A stretch of 64,000 nt of DNA from contig NZ_JAUSRO010000003.1 of the NCBI RefSeq assembly GCF_030811835.1, positions 364,150 to 428,149 on the forward strand, written 5' to 3'. The notes under the pieces were generated by a model. That model was given only the letters and a program-made list of their open reading frames with translations. It ran no database searches and was not told where the DNA came from. A program made the position numbers and the translations under genes. Position 1 is the stretch's first letter, and each line of letters starts with the position of its first letter. Below, one piece after another: positions 9,608 through 18,136 of the stretch. Origin of the DNA: Variovorax ginsengisoli. Lineage in GTDB: Bacteria > Pseudomonadota > Gammaproteobacteria > Burkholderiales > Burkholderiaceae_C.

Positions 9608-10641
9608 TGACCTAGGCTCCGGATGTTGGAATCGGTTGCAGCGCTGCCGCCGCCGCGCTGGTAGCGGTTGACGGCACGGTTGTGGTCGTCGAGCGAGCTG
9701 CTGAACTGGCTGGTGCCGTCGCCGCGCGCCACGAAATAGAGCGCCTTGCTGCGCGCCGGCTGCACAGCAGCCAGCAGCGCCGCCTTGCCTGGCATCGCGA
9801 TCGGCGTGGGCGGCAGGCCGCCGCGGGTGTAGGTGTTCCAGGGCGTGTCGGTCTGCAGGTCTTTCTTGCGCAGGTTGCCGTCGAAGGCCGGCCCCAGTCC
9901 GTAAATCACCGTCGGGTCGGTCTGCAGCGGCATGCCGATGCGCAGCCGGTTGACGAACACGGCGGCCACTTCGGGGCGATCATTGGCTTTGCCCGTCTCC
10001 TTTTCGACAATGCTGGCCAGAATCAGCGCTTCTTCGGCCGACTTGAGCGGCAGGTCAGCGGCCCGCGCGGCCCAGGCAGCATCGAGCTTCTTGTCCATGG
10101 CCCGCATGGCGCGCTGCAGCAAGGCAACGTCGGTCGAACCTTTTGAATAGGTGTACGTGTCGGGAAAGAAACGGCCCTCGGGGAGCAGGCCGGGCTTTCC
10201 CAACCGGGCCATCAGCGCCTCGTCGCTCTCACCCACGGTATCCGACTTGAGCTGGTCGGCCTTGGCCAGCGCGGCGCGCACCTGACGGAAGTTCCAGCCT
10301 TCGACCAGCACGACACTGCGCGTGGCTTCCTCGCCGCGCACCAACACGTTGAGCAGTTCGCGCGGTGTGATGCCGCGCTCCAGTTCGTAGCTGCCGGCGC
10401 GGATCTGCCGGTCCTGACCTGAGAAGCGGAACCAAGCATAGAGCAACTGCGGCGGCACGTCGGTGCCGGTGTCGGCGACAGCCTTGGCGGTGCCACGCGG
10501 CGTGGTGCCCGGCTCGATGGAAAGATCGACCGAGGGCGCGGGCAGCTTGAGCGGGTGGTTCACCCACCACAGCGCGGCCGCGCCGCCGCCGAGCACGACC
10601 AGCGCGCACAGCAGGAAAAGAGAAAGGAAGAATCGACGCAC
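9604..10641 (-). CDS. mltG: Endolytic murein transglycosylase MltG (YceG)
   Basis: With the GTG start at 10641 the protein has 345 residues, close to the E. coli length of 340. An N-terminal membrane anchor ([17 protein letters not shown]) leads into a periplasmic YceG domain. That domain contains [11 protein letters not shown], with the catalytic Glu, and the conserved DPTVIYG and PTPIAMPG stretches. It cleaves nascent glycan strands and terminates peptidoglycan polymerisation. An in-frame ATG at 10737 would overlap the divergent ygfZ start, so it is less likely. The ribosome site for the GTG is weak, so the start is uncertain. Confidence 0.9.
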   Translation of the reverse strand: MRRFFLSLFLLCALVVLGGGAAALWWVNHPLKLPAPSVDLSIEPGTTPRGTAKAVADTGTDVPPQLLYAWFRFSGQDRQIRAGSYELERGITPRELLNVLVRGEEATRSVVLVEGWNFRQVRAALAKADQLKSDTVGESDEALMARLGKPGLLPEGRFFPDTYTYSKGSTDVALLQRAMRAMDKKLDAAWAARAADLPLKSAEEALILASIVEKETGKANDRPEVAAVFVNRLRIGMPLQTDPTVIYGLGPAFDGNLRKKDLQTDTPWNTYTRGGLPPTPIAMPGKAALLAAVQPARSKALYFVARGDGTSQFSSSLDDHNRAVNRYQRGGGSAATDSNIRSLGQ

Positions 10642-10735
10642 GAACGGGGCTCGTTGAGGGGGATAGAAGAGGATGAAGGGGGAGTCGGGAAGCCCTTCGG
10701 GCCTGGGGAAACGAGCCAGCCATGATAATTCAGCC

Positions 10736-11692
10736 ATGACCTCTGCCGTCCTTCAGGGTGTTACAGCCCTTTCCCACCTCGGCGTGATCCGCGCCGCAGG
10801 CCCCGATGCCGCCAGCTTCCTGCACGGGCAGCTCACGCAGGATTTCGCCCTGCTGGGCACAGGCGAGGCGCGCCTGGCCGCGCTGTGCACGGCCAAGGGC
10901 CGCATGATCGCCAGCTTCATCGGGATCCGGCCTGAAAAAGAGCAGGTGCTGCTGGTCTGCAACCGCGACATCCTGGCGGCGACGCTCAAGCGCCTGTCGA
11001 TGTATGTGCTGCGCGCCAAGGTCAAGCTCAGCGACGTCACCGAAGAGGTGGCCCTGTTCGGCCTCGCCGGCAGCGCACTCGCGGCCAACGGTGTCGATGC
11101 GGTCGCGGCGCCGGGGCGGCGCTGGGCGGTGCCGGCTGCGGTGCACGAGGACGCCGTCGAGCCCGCCGAAGCCAGCGTCGTGTCGCTCTACCCGGCCGAT
11201 GGCGTGCCGCGCGCCCTGTGGATCGCACCGCCCGGCGCGCCGCAGCCGACCGGGGACGCGCTCGACCCCACGCTCTGGCAATGGAGCGACGTGCGCAGCG
11301 GCATCGCCATGCTGAGCACGCCGGTGCTCGATGCCTTCGTGCCGCAGATGCTGAATTACGAATCGGTCGGTGGCGTGAACTTCAAGAAGGGCTGCTACCC
11401 CGGCCAGGAGGTGGTGGCTCGCAGCCAGTTCCGCGGCACGCTCAAGCGTCGCGCCTATGTGGTCACGGCCCAGGCGCCAGTCGAAGCGGGCCAGGAAGTG
11501 TTTGCCGCAGGCGACGCCGAGCAGCCGGTGGGCACCGTGGTGCAGGCCGCGCAGGCGCCCGACGGCCGCTGGGCCGCACTCGTGTCGATGCAGATCGCCG
11601 CGCTCGAAGCCGGCGGGCTGCACGCCGGCAGTGCGACCGGCCCGGCGCTCACGGTCGAACCGTTGCCCTACGAACTGCTGGCCGACATCTGA
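10736..11692 (+). CDS. ygfZ: Folate-binding Fe-S cluster maintenance protein YgfZ
   Basis: 318 residues in the GcvT-like fold. The diagnostic motif KGCYPGQE (~residue 220) holds the conserved cysteine used with tetrahydrofolate in repair or assembly of certain Fe-S enzymes. The start ATG at 10736 precedes the usual N terminus; the frame is open upstream to 10673 but that stretch does not look coding. It is divergent from mltG with little space between them, so both promoters must overlap the opposite gene's first codons or leader. Confidence 0.92.
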   Translation: MTSAVLQGVTALSHLGVIRAAGPDAASFLHGQLTQDFALLGTGEARLAALCTAKGRMIASFIGIRPEKEQVLLVCNRDILAATLKRLSMYVLRAKVKLSDVTEEVALFGLAGSALAANGVDAVAAPGRRWAVPAAVHEDAVEPAEASVVSLYPADGVPRALWIAPPGAPQPTGDALDPTLWQWSDVRSGIAMLSTPVLDAFVPQMLNYESVGGVNFKKGCYPGQEVVARSQFRGTLKRRAYVVTAQAPVEAGQEVFAAGDAEQPVGTVVQAAQAPDGRWAALVSMQIAALEAGGLHAGSATGPALTVEPLPYELLADI

Positions 11693-11728
11693 CCGAGGTC
11701 GCGCGGCGCGCGCGAGGCATGGACTGCC

Positions 11729-11941
11729 TCAGCAGCAGCGCCCTTTTCCACCGCCGTAGCGCGCCTGCTCGCGTTCCCTGAAGAACGCCTTTTCCGTCAT
11801 CGGCGTCTGGTCGGGATGGGTGGCCTGCATGTGGCGCAGGTAGCCACCGTAGTCGGGCTGGCCGACCATGAGGCGCAGCGACTGCGCCAGTTGCCGGCCC
11901 AGGTAGCGGCCGGTCTCCGGCAGGCTCATGCCGGTGCTCAT
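11729..11941 (-). CDS. Small YbdD/YjiX-family protein, CstA partner
   Basis: 70 residues, the family length, ending in the typical Gly-rich GRCC tail. Its ATG shares one base with the cstA stop (TGATG), the usual cstA-ybdD arrangement. In enterobacteria the YbdD/YjiX proteins are encoded directly after the CstA and BtsT transporters and are thought to be needed for full transport (family knowledge). A second in-frame ATG lies four codons later. It is not a selenoprotein: both C-terminal cysteines are ordinary codons. Confidence 0.88.
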   Translation of the reverse strand: MSTGMSLPETGRYLGRQLAQSLRLMVGQPDYGGYLRHMQATHPDQTPMTEKAFFREREQARYGGGKGRCC

Positions 11942-14004
11942 CACTTGGCGGGTAGCGCCATCAGCTCGAACGGCGTCTCGGTGACGGTCGGCCTGTTCGA
12001 CGCGCGGGCGGCCAGGCAGGCGCGCACGCTGTAGACCAGCACGCTCAGCACCACGAAGATGAACAACGCGCAGAGAGCGGCGTCCAGGCGGTCGTTGAAC
12101 ACGATGCGCGACATCGCTTCGGGCGTCTTCGCTGGGGCGATCAGCACGCCCTGCTTCAGGCCGTCCGCGTAACGGGTCGCGTGGGCCAGGAAGCCGACCT
12201 TCGGATCGGACGAGAAGATCTTCAGCCAGCCGGCGGTCAGCGTGCAGGCGAGCAGCCAGACCGTGGGCACCAGCGCCACCCAGGCATAACGCTCGCGCTT
12301 CATGCGGAACAGCACGACGGTGCCCAGCATCAGCGCCACGGCGGCCAGCATCTGGTTGGAGATGCCGAACAGCGGCCACAGCGTGTTGATGCCGCCCAAC
12401 GGATCGACCACGCCCTGGTAGAGGAAGTAACCCCAGGCCGCGACCGTGAGCGCCGTGGCGATCAGGTTGGCCGGCAGCGAATCGGTCTTGCCCAGCGCGG
12501 GCACGAAGCTGCCCAACAGATCCTGCAGCATGAAGCGGCCGGCACGCGTGCCCGCATCCACCGCGGTCAGGATGAAGAGCGCCTCGAACAGGATCGCAAA
12601 GTGGTACCAGAAGGCCATCATGCCGGGGCCGCCGAGCGCCTGGTGCAGGATGTGCGCCATGCCGACGGCCAGCGTCGGTGCGCCGCCGGTGCGCCCGAGG
12701 ATGGTGGTTTCGCCCACGTCCTTGGCGGTCTGGATCAGCATCTCGGGCGTCACGACGAAGCCCCAGCTGGAGATGGTCTGGGCGACCTGGACCGGCGTCG
12801 AGCCGACCAGTGCGGCCGGGCTGTTCATGGCGAAGTAGATGCCGGGCTCGATGCATGCGGCCGCCACCAGAGCCATCACGGCCACGAAGGATTCGGCCAG
12901 CATGCCGCCGTAGCCGATGAAACGCGCATGCGATTCGTTGTCCAGCATCTTGGGCGTGGTGCCCGAGGAAATCAGCGCATGGAAGCCGGACACCGCGCCG
13001 CAGGCGATAGTGATGAACAGGAACGGGAACAGGCTGCCCGACCACACCGGGCCATTGCCCTGCGCGAACTGCGTGATGGCCGGCATCTGAAGCGTCGGCG
13101 CGACGAACACGATGCCGACGGCCAGCGCAAGGATGGTGCCGATCTTCAGGAAGGTCGACAGGTAGTCGCGCGGCGCCAGCAGCAGCCACACCGGCAAGGT
13201 GGCGGCAATGAAGCCGTAGCCGATCAGCATCCAGGTCAGCGCCTTGCCGTCGAAGGTGAAGAGCGCGGCCCATTCGGGGTTCTGGCTGACGGCCTGGCCG
13301 CCGAAGATGGCCAGCATCAGCAGCACGAAGCCGATCACCGACACCTCGCCGATGCGGCCTGGGCGCAGATAGCGCAGGTACACGCCCATGAAGAGCGCGA
13401 CCGGAATCGTGGCGGCCACCGTGAAGGCGCCCCAGGGCGATTCGGCCAGCGCCTTGACCACGATCAGCGCCAGCACCGCCAGGATGATGATCATGATCAT
13501 GAAAGTGCCGAACAGCGCGATCATGCCGGGCACGATGCCCATTTCCTGCTTGATCAGGTCGCCCAGCGAGCGGCCGTCCCGGCGGGTCGAAATGAACAGG
13601 ATGATGAAGTCCTGCACCGCGCCGGCAAAGACCACGCCGGCCAGGATCCAGAGCAGTCCGGGCAGGTAGCCCATCTGCGCGGCCAGCACCGGGCCGACCA
13701 GCGGCCCCGCGCCTGCGATGGCTGCGAAGTGGTGGCCGAACAGCACATTCTTGTCGGTCGGCACATAGTCCAGGCCGTCGTTGTGACGGTGCGCTGGCGT
13801 CTTGCGCCATGCGTCCAGCCCCAGCACCTTGTCGGCGATGAACAGGCTGTAGTAGCGGTAGGCGATCAGGTAGACGCACACGGCGGCAACCACGATCCAC
13901 AACGCGCTGATCGCCTCGCCGCGGGCCAGGGCCACGGTTCCGAGCGCGAAGGCGCCCACGAGGGCGACGACGATCCACACGAGGTGGCGGCGGATGCTCT
14001 GCAT
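11941..14004 (-). CDS. cstA: CstA-family pyruvate/peptide transporter (carbon starvation protein A)
   Basis: 687 residues with more than 15 hydrophobic segments, matching full-length CstA. Conserved stretches include the TDKNVLFGHHFAAIAGAGP block near residue 70 and FHALISSGTTPK in the middle. CstA proteins take up pyruvate, and peptide uptake is also reported, when preferred carbon is short. The ATG at 14004 has GGAG nine bases upstream, but this lies in one arm of a strong hairpin. The two-component system lies just upstream in the same orientation, separated by 131 bases with a candidate operator, which suggests regulation by it. Confidence 0.93.
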   Translation of the reverse strand: MQSIRRHLVWIVVALVGAFALGTVALARGEAISALWIVVAAVCVYLIAYRYYSLFIADKVLGLDAWRKTPAHRHNDGLDYVPTDKNVLFGHHFAAIAGAGPLVGPVLAAQMGYLPGLLWILAGVVFAGAVQDFIILFISTRRDGRSLGDLIKQEMGIVPGMIALFGTFMIMIIILAVLALIVVKALAESPWGAFTVAATIPVALFMGVYLRYLRPGRIGEVSVIGFVLLMLAIFGGQAVSQNPEWAALFTFDGKALTWMLIGYGFIAATLPVWLLLAPRDYLSTFLKIGTILALAVGIVFVAPTLQMPAITQFAQGNGPVWSGSLFPFLFITIACGAVSGFHALISSGTTPKMLDNESHARFIGYGGMLAESFVAVMALVAAACIEPGIYFAMNSPAALVGSTPVQVAQTISSWGFVVTPEMLIQTAKDVGETTILGRTGGAPTLAVGMAHILHQALGGPGMMAFWYHFAILFEALFILTAVDAGTRAGRFMLQDLLGSFVPALGKTDSLPANLIATALTVAAWGYFLYQGVVDPLGGINTLWPLFGISNQMLAAVALMLGTVVLFRMKRERYAWVALVPTVWLLACTLTAGWLKIFSSDPKVGFLAHATRYADGLKQGVLIAPAKTPEAMSRIVFNDRLDAALCALFIFVVLSVLVYSVRACLAARASNRPTVTETPFELMALPAK

Positions 14005-14013
14005 CGTATTTGT

Positions 14014-14035
14014 CTCCAGGAAAAAGTTCCTGGAG
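14014..14035 (-). promoter_or_regulatory. Hairpin in the cstA leader that hides the ribosome binding site
   Basis: On the mRNA strand CUCCAGGAA and UUCCUGGAG form a perfect nine-base-pair stem with a four-base loop. The 3' arm contains the GGAG ribosome site for cstA. Folding would block initiation, so the structure could be a target for translational control. E. coli cstA is repressed by CsrA in its leader (known), but no exact ANGGA motif is seen here, so CsrA involvement is only a possibility. Confidence 0.55.
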
Positions 14036-14098
14036 TGTTCCCGGCTTGTCCCCTCGCAGCATCCGTCTCACCACGCATCCGGACTGCGCGCTACTTCG

Positions 14099-14129
14099 TA
14101 AGGGAAGACTCTTAAGGGAAAACCCTTAA
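14099..14129. promoter_or_regulatory. TTAAGGG-N4-CCCTTAA inverted repeat plus a third copy: candidate regulator binding site
   Basis: A perfect 7-4-7 inverted repeat (14112-14129) is preceded by a further TAAGGGAA at 14099-14106 in the same orientation as its left arm. It lies between the response regulator stop and the cstA start, about 110 bases upstream of cstA. A symmetric site with repeated half-sites in this place fits binding by the adjacent LuxR-type regulator. Confidence 0.45.
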
Positions 14130-14135
14130 TCGAGG

Positions 14136-14777
14136 TCAGCGCGCCTCGAACTGCCGGGCGTGCTCCACCGCGTACTTGATCAGTTCGGCCTGCCCCTCGA
14201 TGCCCAGCCGGCGCTTGATGCTCTGGCGATGCGCCTCCACCGTGCGCACGCTCAGGCCAAGATCGCGCGCGATCTGCTTGCTCGACTCGCCACGCCCGAG
14301 CGCCGTGAGGATCTCGCTTTCGCGCGGCGTGAGCGTCGGGCGCTGCGACTGATTGCGAAAAAGGCGCTGCGAGACGGCCGGACTGAGGAAGGTGCCCCCA
14401 CCGGAGACAGCCTCGATGGCGGCCACGATTTCCGCTGCCGGCGCATCCTTGAGCACATAGCCTCGCGCGCCCGCCTGCAAGGAACGCTGCACGTATTCGG
14501 GGTTGTCGTACATGCTCAGCATCACGACATGCAGCGACGGATCGCGCGCCAGCAATTGCGCAGCAAGTTCGATGCCGTTCATGTCCTTCATGCCGACGTC
14601 GGTCAGCACCAGATGCGGACGCAGCGTGGCGATGAGCGCCAGCGCTTCCTGTCCGCTCCCGGCTTCGCCGGCAATCTCCAGGCCGGGAAGCGCACCGAGC
14701 CGGGCACGCAGGCCATCGCGCACCAGCGGATGGTCGTCGACGAGGAACAGTCGGATGGGTGGCGCAGGATGGCTCAT
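14136..14777 (-). CDS. LuxR/NarL-type response regulator
   Basis: 213 residues. The receiver domain (~1-120) has the acidic pair DD, the phospho-acceptor Asp in LTDVGMKDMNG and the conserved Lys in YVLKDA. A LuxR-type helix-turn-helix (~145-205) shows LTPRESEIL and the recognition part SVRTVEAHRQSI. It is the DNA-binding partner of the histidine kinase directly upstream; the ATG overlaps the kinase stop (ATGA). An alternative ATG at 14789 adds four residues. The next gene downstream is cstA, making that a likely target. Confidence 0.93.
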   Translation of the reverse strand: MSHPAPPIRLFLVDDHPLVRDGLRARLGALPGLEIAGEAGSGQEALALIATLRPHLVLTDVGMKDMNGIELAAQLLARDPSLHVVMLSMYDNPEYVQRSLQAGARGYVLKDAPAAEIVAAIEAVSGGGTFLSPAVSQRLFRNQSQRPTLTPRESEILTALGRGESSKQIARDLGLSVRTVEAHRQSIKRRLGIEGQAELIKYAVEHARQFEAR

Positions 14778-16147
14778 GCAGCCGTCCATCCTGCCACGGG
14801 TGCGCTCGCGACGATGCGCGTGCCCTGCCCGTCCGCGCGCACGTCGAGCCGGCCACCGATGGCGTCCAGCCGCTCGCGCATGTTGCGCAGGCCGATGCCT
14901 CGGTTCGGATCGAGCCGCAAGGCCTCGGGGTCGAAGCCGCAGCCGTCGTCGCCAATCTCCAGTTGCACACCGTCGCGCCGGAACGCGAGCACCACGCCCA
15001 CCTGTCGGGCATGGGCATGCTTGCGCACATTCGTGAGCGCTTCCTGTGCCACACGAAAGAACGCGGTGTTCACTTCCTGCGGCAGGTCGAAGGGTGCCCC
15101 CTCGATGCGCACCTCCGCCCGCACGGTGCCCTCTTCGCCAAATTCCGCACCCAGGTGTTCCAGCGCGGCCGGCAGGCCGAGCGTATCCAGCAGGGCCGGC
15201 CGCAGCCGGTGCGAGATGCCGCGCACCTCGGCCAGCGATTCGTTGAGCCGCTGCTGCGCTTTCAGCAACGTGGCCGGTACCACCTGAGCGGCGCGTTCCA
15301 GCGTGTCGACGGCCGACTCGATCAGGAGCTTGGCCGACACCAGCGTCTGGCTCACGCCATCGTGCAACTCGCGCGACAGGTGGCCGCGCTCGTCCTCCTG
15401 CGAGCGCACGACCTGGCGGGTCAGCACGCGAAGCCGCGCCTCGGCGACCTTGTGCTCGCTGAGGTTGAGCAGCACGCCGGCCGCGCTCACCGTGCCCAGG
15501 CCGATGGCGGCGATGGCGGCGATCCAGAGCATGGTGGTGCCCACGTTGTCGCTCACCTGCTTTTGCACGGCCTGCATCGTGGTTTCGACGTCGTCCAGGT
15601 AGATGCCGGTGCCCATCATCCAGTTCCAGCGCGGCAGCGTGGTCACATAGCCGAGCTTGGGTGCGAGTTCGGTGCTCGACGGTTTGCGCCACTCGTATTC
15701 GACGAAACCGCCACCGCGTCGCGCCTGTTCGATCAGTTCCTGGATGGTGGGCCGGCCTTGCGAGTCGCGCAGGTCCCAAAGGTTGCGCCCCACGAGTTCG
15801 GGCTGGCGCGAATGCATCAGCACGCGCCCCTGCATGTCGTAGACGAAGAAGTAGCCGTCGCTGCCGTAGTCGAGCGCAGCCAGCCGGCGCAACGCCTCGT
15901 CGCGCGATGCGACATTGCTGCCGGCCGTGTCCGCGTCATGAAGCGAGCGCACCGTGCTCGCCGCCAGGTCGACGTAGCTGCGCAGTTCGGCGCGGCGCTG
16001 CGCGAGCATGTTGCGCTCGACGACCTCGCGCTCGCGGGCCGCCAGATCGCGCTGCTGGTGGTGGACCGCCATCGCCACCAGCGCGAGCGCGACGATCAGC
16101 GGTGCCACGGCCAGCACCACGATCTTGGTACGCAGCCCCATGGCCAC
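14774..16147 (-). CDS. Cache-domain sensor histidine kinase (NarX-type catalytic core)
   Basis: 457 residues. A first membrane helix (~8-28) and a second (~205-228) flank a periplasmic Cache-type sensor (~35-190) with GYFFVYD and LMHSR features of the single-Cache family. The cytoplasmic part has the HisKA_3 phospho-His in RELHDGVSQ and an ATPase domain with DDGCGF and GIGLRNMRERL. Single Cache domains often sense small carboxylates such as pyruvate or acetate (family knowledge). The GTG at 16147 shares a base with the upstream TAG stop; an ATG two codons on is the alternative start. Confidence 0.92.
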   Translation of the reverse strand: MAMGLRTKIVVLAVAPLIVALALVAMAVHHQQRDLAAREREVVERNMLAQRRAELRSYVDLAASTVRSLHDADTAGSNVASRDEALRRLAALDYGSDGYFFVYDMQGRVLMHSRQPELVGRNLWDLRDSQGRPTIQELIEQARRGGGFVEYEWRKPSSTELAPKLGYVTTLPRWNWMMGTGIYLDDVETTMQAVQKQVSDNVGTTMLWIAAIAAIGLGTVSAAGVLLNLSEHKVAEARLRVLTRQVVRSQEDERGHLSRELHDGVSQTLVSAKLLIESAVDTLERAAQVVPATLLKAQQRLNESLAEVRGISHRLRPALLDTLGLPAALEHLGAEFGEEGTVRAEVRIEGAPFDLPQEVNTAFFRVAQEALTNVRKHAHARQVGVVLAFRRDGVQLEIGDDGCGFDPEALRLDPNRGIGLRNMRERLDAIGGRLDVRADGQGTRIVASAPVAGWTAA

Positions 16148-17034
16148 TAGACCAGCGCCCGCCGCATCTCGATGTGCGCGATGCCCGCCTCTTCGAAGGG
16201 TTCGCCATGCGGCACGTAACCCAGGCGCGCGTAGAAGGCCTCGGCGCTGCGTTGCGCGTGCAGCATCACGGTATGGTCACCACGGGCGCGGGCCGCTTCT
16301 TCGAGCGCACCCAGCACCGCTGCACCATGGCCGCCACCGCGCACCGTGCGGTGCACGGCCATGCGGCCGATGCGCCCCAGGCCCGGTGCCTCGGCCACCA
16401 GGCGCGCGGTGCCGATTGCGCGGCCGAGCCGGTTGCGCGCCACCGCGTGCAGCGCAGTGGTGTCGTGCTCGTCCCACTCCAGCGCTTCAGGAATGTTCTG
16501 CTCCTTGACGAACACCATGCGACGCAGCGCGCCTGCATCGCGTCCGAGCGCCTGCCAATCGCCGGTCTGCACGGTGCGCATCGGCTCGCCTGCCTCGTAG
16601 CCGGTGAAGATGGCGCGCAGGGCGTCGGGCACCGGCCGCGAGGTCTGCGTGGCCGGATCGGCGAAGACGTAGACCAGCTCGCAGGTCACCAGCAACTGGT
16701 CGCCACGGAACAGCGCGCCATGGAACACGATGGACGACGTCCCCACCCGCACACAGCGCATGGCAACGTCGAGCAGGTCGTCCAGATGCGCCGACGCGTT
16801 GAATTCGATGGTGGCCTTGCGCACGTACAGGTCGCCGTCGAGCGACTGCATCGACTCCTCATAGGGCAATGCCAGCGCACGCCAGTAGTCGGCGATGGCC
16901 GTGTCGAAGTACATCAGGTAGTGCGCGTTGAAGACGATCTTCTGCATGTCGACCTCGGCCCAGCGCACGCGCAGGCGGTGGAAGAAGCGGAAGTCGGCGC
17001 GGCGCACGGGGGATGCAGGAGAAGAGTGGGTCAT
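16147..17034 (-). CDS. Fusion of YbgC/FadM-type acyl-CoA thioesterase and GNAT acetyltransferase
   Basis: 295 residues in two domains. Residues ~15-145 match the hot-dog thioesterase fold, with RVRWAEVDMQKIVFNAHYL in place of the family motif around the catalytic Asp. Residues ~150-295 match GNAT acetyltransferases, with the acetyl-CoA loop VRGGGHGAAV and the late FYARLGY motif. Both halves use acyl-CoA substrates. The gene overlaps the hydrolase before it (ATGA) and the kinase after it (one base), so all four genes form one operon. Natural substrates are unknown. Confidence 0.87.
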   Translation of the reverse strand: MTHSSPASPVRRADFRFFHRLRVRWAEVDMQKIVFNAHYLMYFDTAIADYWRALALPYEESMQSLDGDLYVRKATIEFNASAHLDDLLDVAMRCVRVGTSSIVFHGALFRGDQLLVTCELVYVFADPATQTSRPVPDALRAIFTGYEAGEPMRTVQTGDWQALGRDAGALRRMVFVKEQNIPEALEWDEHDTTALHAVARNRLGRAIGTARLVAEAPGLGRIGRMAVHRTVRGGGHGAAVLGALEEAARARGDHTVMLHAQRSAEAFYARLGYVPHGEPFEEAGIAHIEMRRALV

Positions 17035-17960
17035 GGCTGGAGTGCTTGGGTCATGGCGTGTGCGGCGTCGGTGTGGGCCTGCAGCGCCTGGGGAATGGCG
17101 CGACCCATCTTGATGAATTCGTGGATCACGCCGCGGTAGATCTCCAGGTCGACAGCCACGCCGGCCGCGCGCAGCTTGTCGGCATAGGCGATACCTTCGT
17201 CGACCAGCGGGTCGGCCTCGGCCAGGCCGATCCAGGCGGGCGCCACGCCGTCGACATCGTCGGCGTGCAATGGCGCAAAACGCCAGTCGTTGCGGTCGGC
17301 CGGTGTGCGCACGTACTGGCTGAAGAACCAGGTGATGGTCGGCTCGTCGAGCAGCGGGCCGTCGGCGAAACGTGCGTGCGATGGGGTGTCCTGGTGCGCA
17401 GCGGTGCCCGGGTAGAACAGCAGCTGCAGGGCCAGCGGCAAGCGCGCGTCGCGTGCCATCACGGCGCAGGACGCGGCCAGGGTGCCGCCCGCACTGTCGC
17501 CACCGACGGCCAGGCGCGTGCTGTCCAGGCCCAGCGATGCGGCCTCGGCCGCGAGGTACTGCAGTGCGTCCCAGGCGTCGTCGTGGGCGGTCGGAAACTT
17601 GTGTTCGGGCGCCAGGCGGTAGTCCAGCGAGACCACCGCACAGCCGCTGCGTTCGGCCAGCACGCGGCAGAGCGTGTCATGCGTGGCGATGCTGCCAACG
17701 GTGAAGCCGCCGCCGTGGAAGTACAGCAGAAACGGCAGTCGCGCGTGCGACGGTGCGTACAGCCGCGCCGCGAGCGCGGTGCCGTCGCGTGCGGGGACCC
17801 GGAAATCCTCGATGCGCTCGAGCTCCGGCTTGGGCACCTCGAGCACGCCCGCGCCCTTTTCATACGACGCCTTGGCCTGCGCCGGGGTGAGGTGGCGCAA
17901 GGCCGGATGGCGCGCACGCGCCATGCGCGCGACCACGTCCGCCATCTTGGCCGTCAGCAC
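17031..17960 (-). CDS. Alpha/beta hydrolase of the hormone-sensitive lipase (HSL) family
   Basis: 309 residues from the GTG at 17960, which has AAGGG about ten bases upstream; an ATG at 17945 is the alternative. The oxyanion motif HGGGF, the nucleophile elbow GDSAGG and the later Asp (EADPLVDE) and His (GVIHEF) complete the HSL-family catalytic triad. No signal peptide is visible, so it is probably cytoplasmic. It should hydrolyse short-chain esters. It heads the operon with the thioesterase fusion and the two-component system. The open frame upstream of 17960 is not convincing coding sequence. Confidence 0.88.
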   Translation of the reverse strand: MLTAKMADVVARMARARHPALRHLTPAQAKASYEKGAGVLEVPKPELERIEDFRVPARDGTALAARLYAPSHARLPFLLYFHGGGFTVGSIATHDTLCRVLAERSGCAVVSLDYRLAPEHKFPTAHDDAWDALQYLAAEAASLGLDSTRLAVGGDSAGGTLAASCAVMARDARLPLALQLLFYPGTAAHQDTPSHARFADGPLLDEPTITWFFSQYVRTPADRNDWRFAPLHADDVDGVAPAWIGLAEADPLVDEGIAYADKLRAAGVAVDLEIYRGVIHEFIKMGRAIPQALQAHTDAAHAMTQALQP

Positions 17961-18059
17961 AGGCGCATCCCTTGGACACGTTGCGCGGCGCACGCGCCCG
18001 GCGCGACAACGGCAAGGGTTTTTTTCATGGGCAAGTTCGGCTCCTGTGGTTAGGGTAGA

Positions 18060-18072
18060 GGATTCGGAATCC
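18060..18072. promoter_or_regulatory. Short perfect palindrome between divergent hydrolase and alcohol dehydrogenase
   Basis: GGATTCGGAATCC is a perfect inverted repeat of six bases around one central base. It lies in the 176-base divergent gap between the hydrolase operon and the alcohol dehydrogenase gene, so it could be an operator for one or both promoters. It is short, and chance occurrence cannot be excluded. Confidence 0.25.
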
Positions 18073-18136
18073 GCAAATCGTAACGCTCTCGCCATCCGCT
18101 TTTTTCTTTCCACTCCATCACCGATCCTGCAGACCC

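Noticed and set aside
11729..11941. Selenoprotein because of the C-terminal CC tail
   Set aside because: The tail uses ordinary cysteine codons followed by a normal stop; this ending is typical of the YbdD family.
12181..14115. 644-codon plus-strand frame opposite cstA
   Set aside because: Antisense shadow of a conserved transporter; its His/Gln/Arg-rich composition is typical of such frames.
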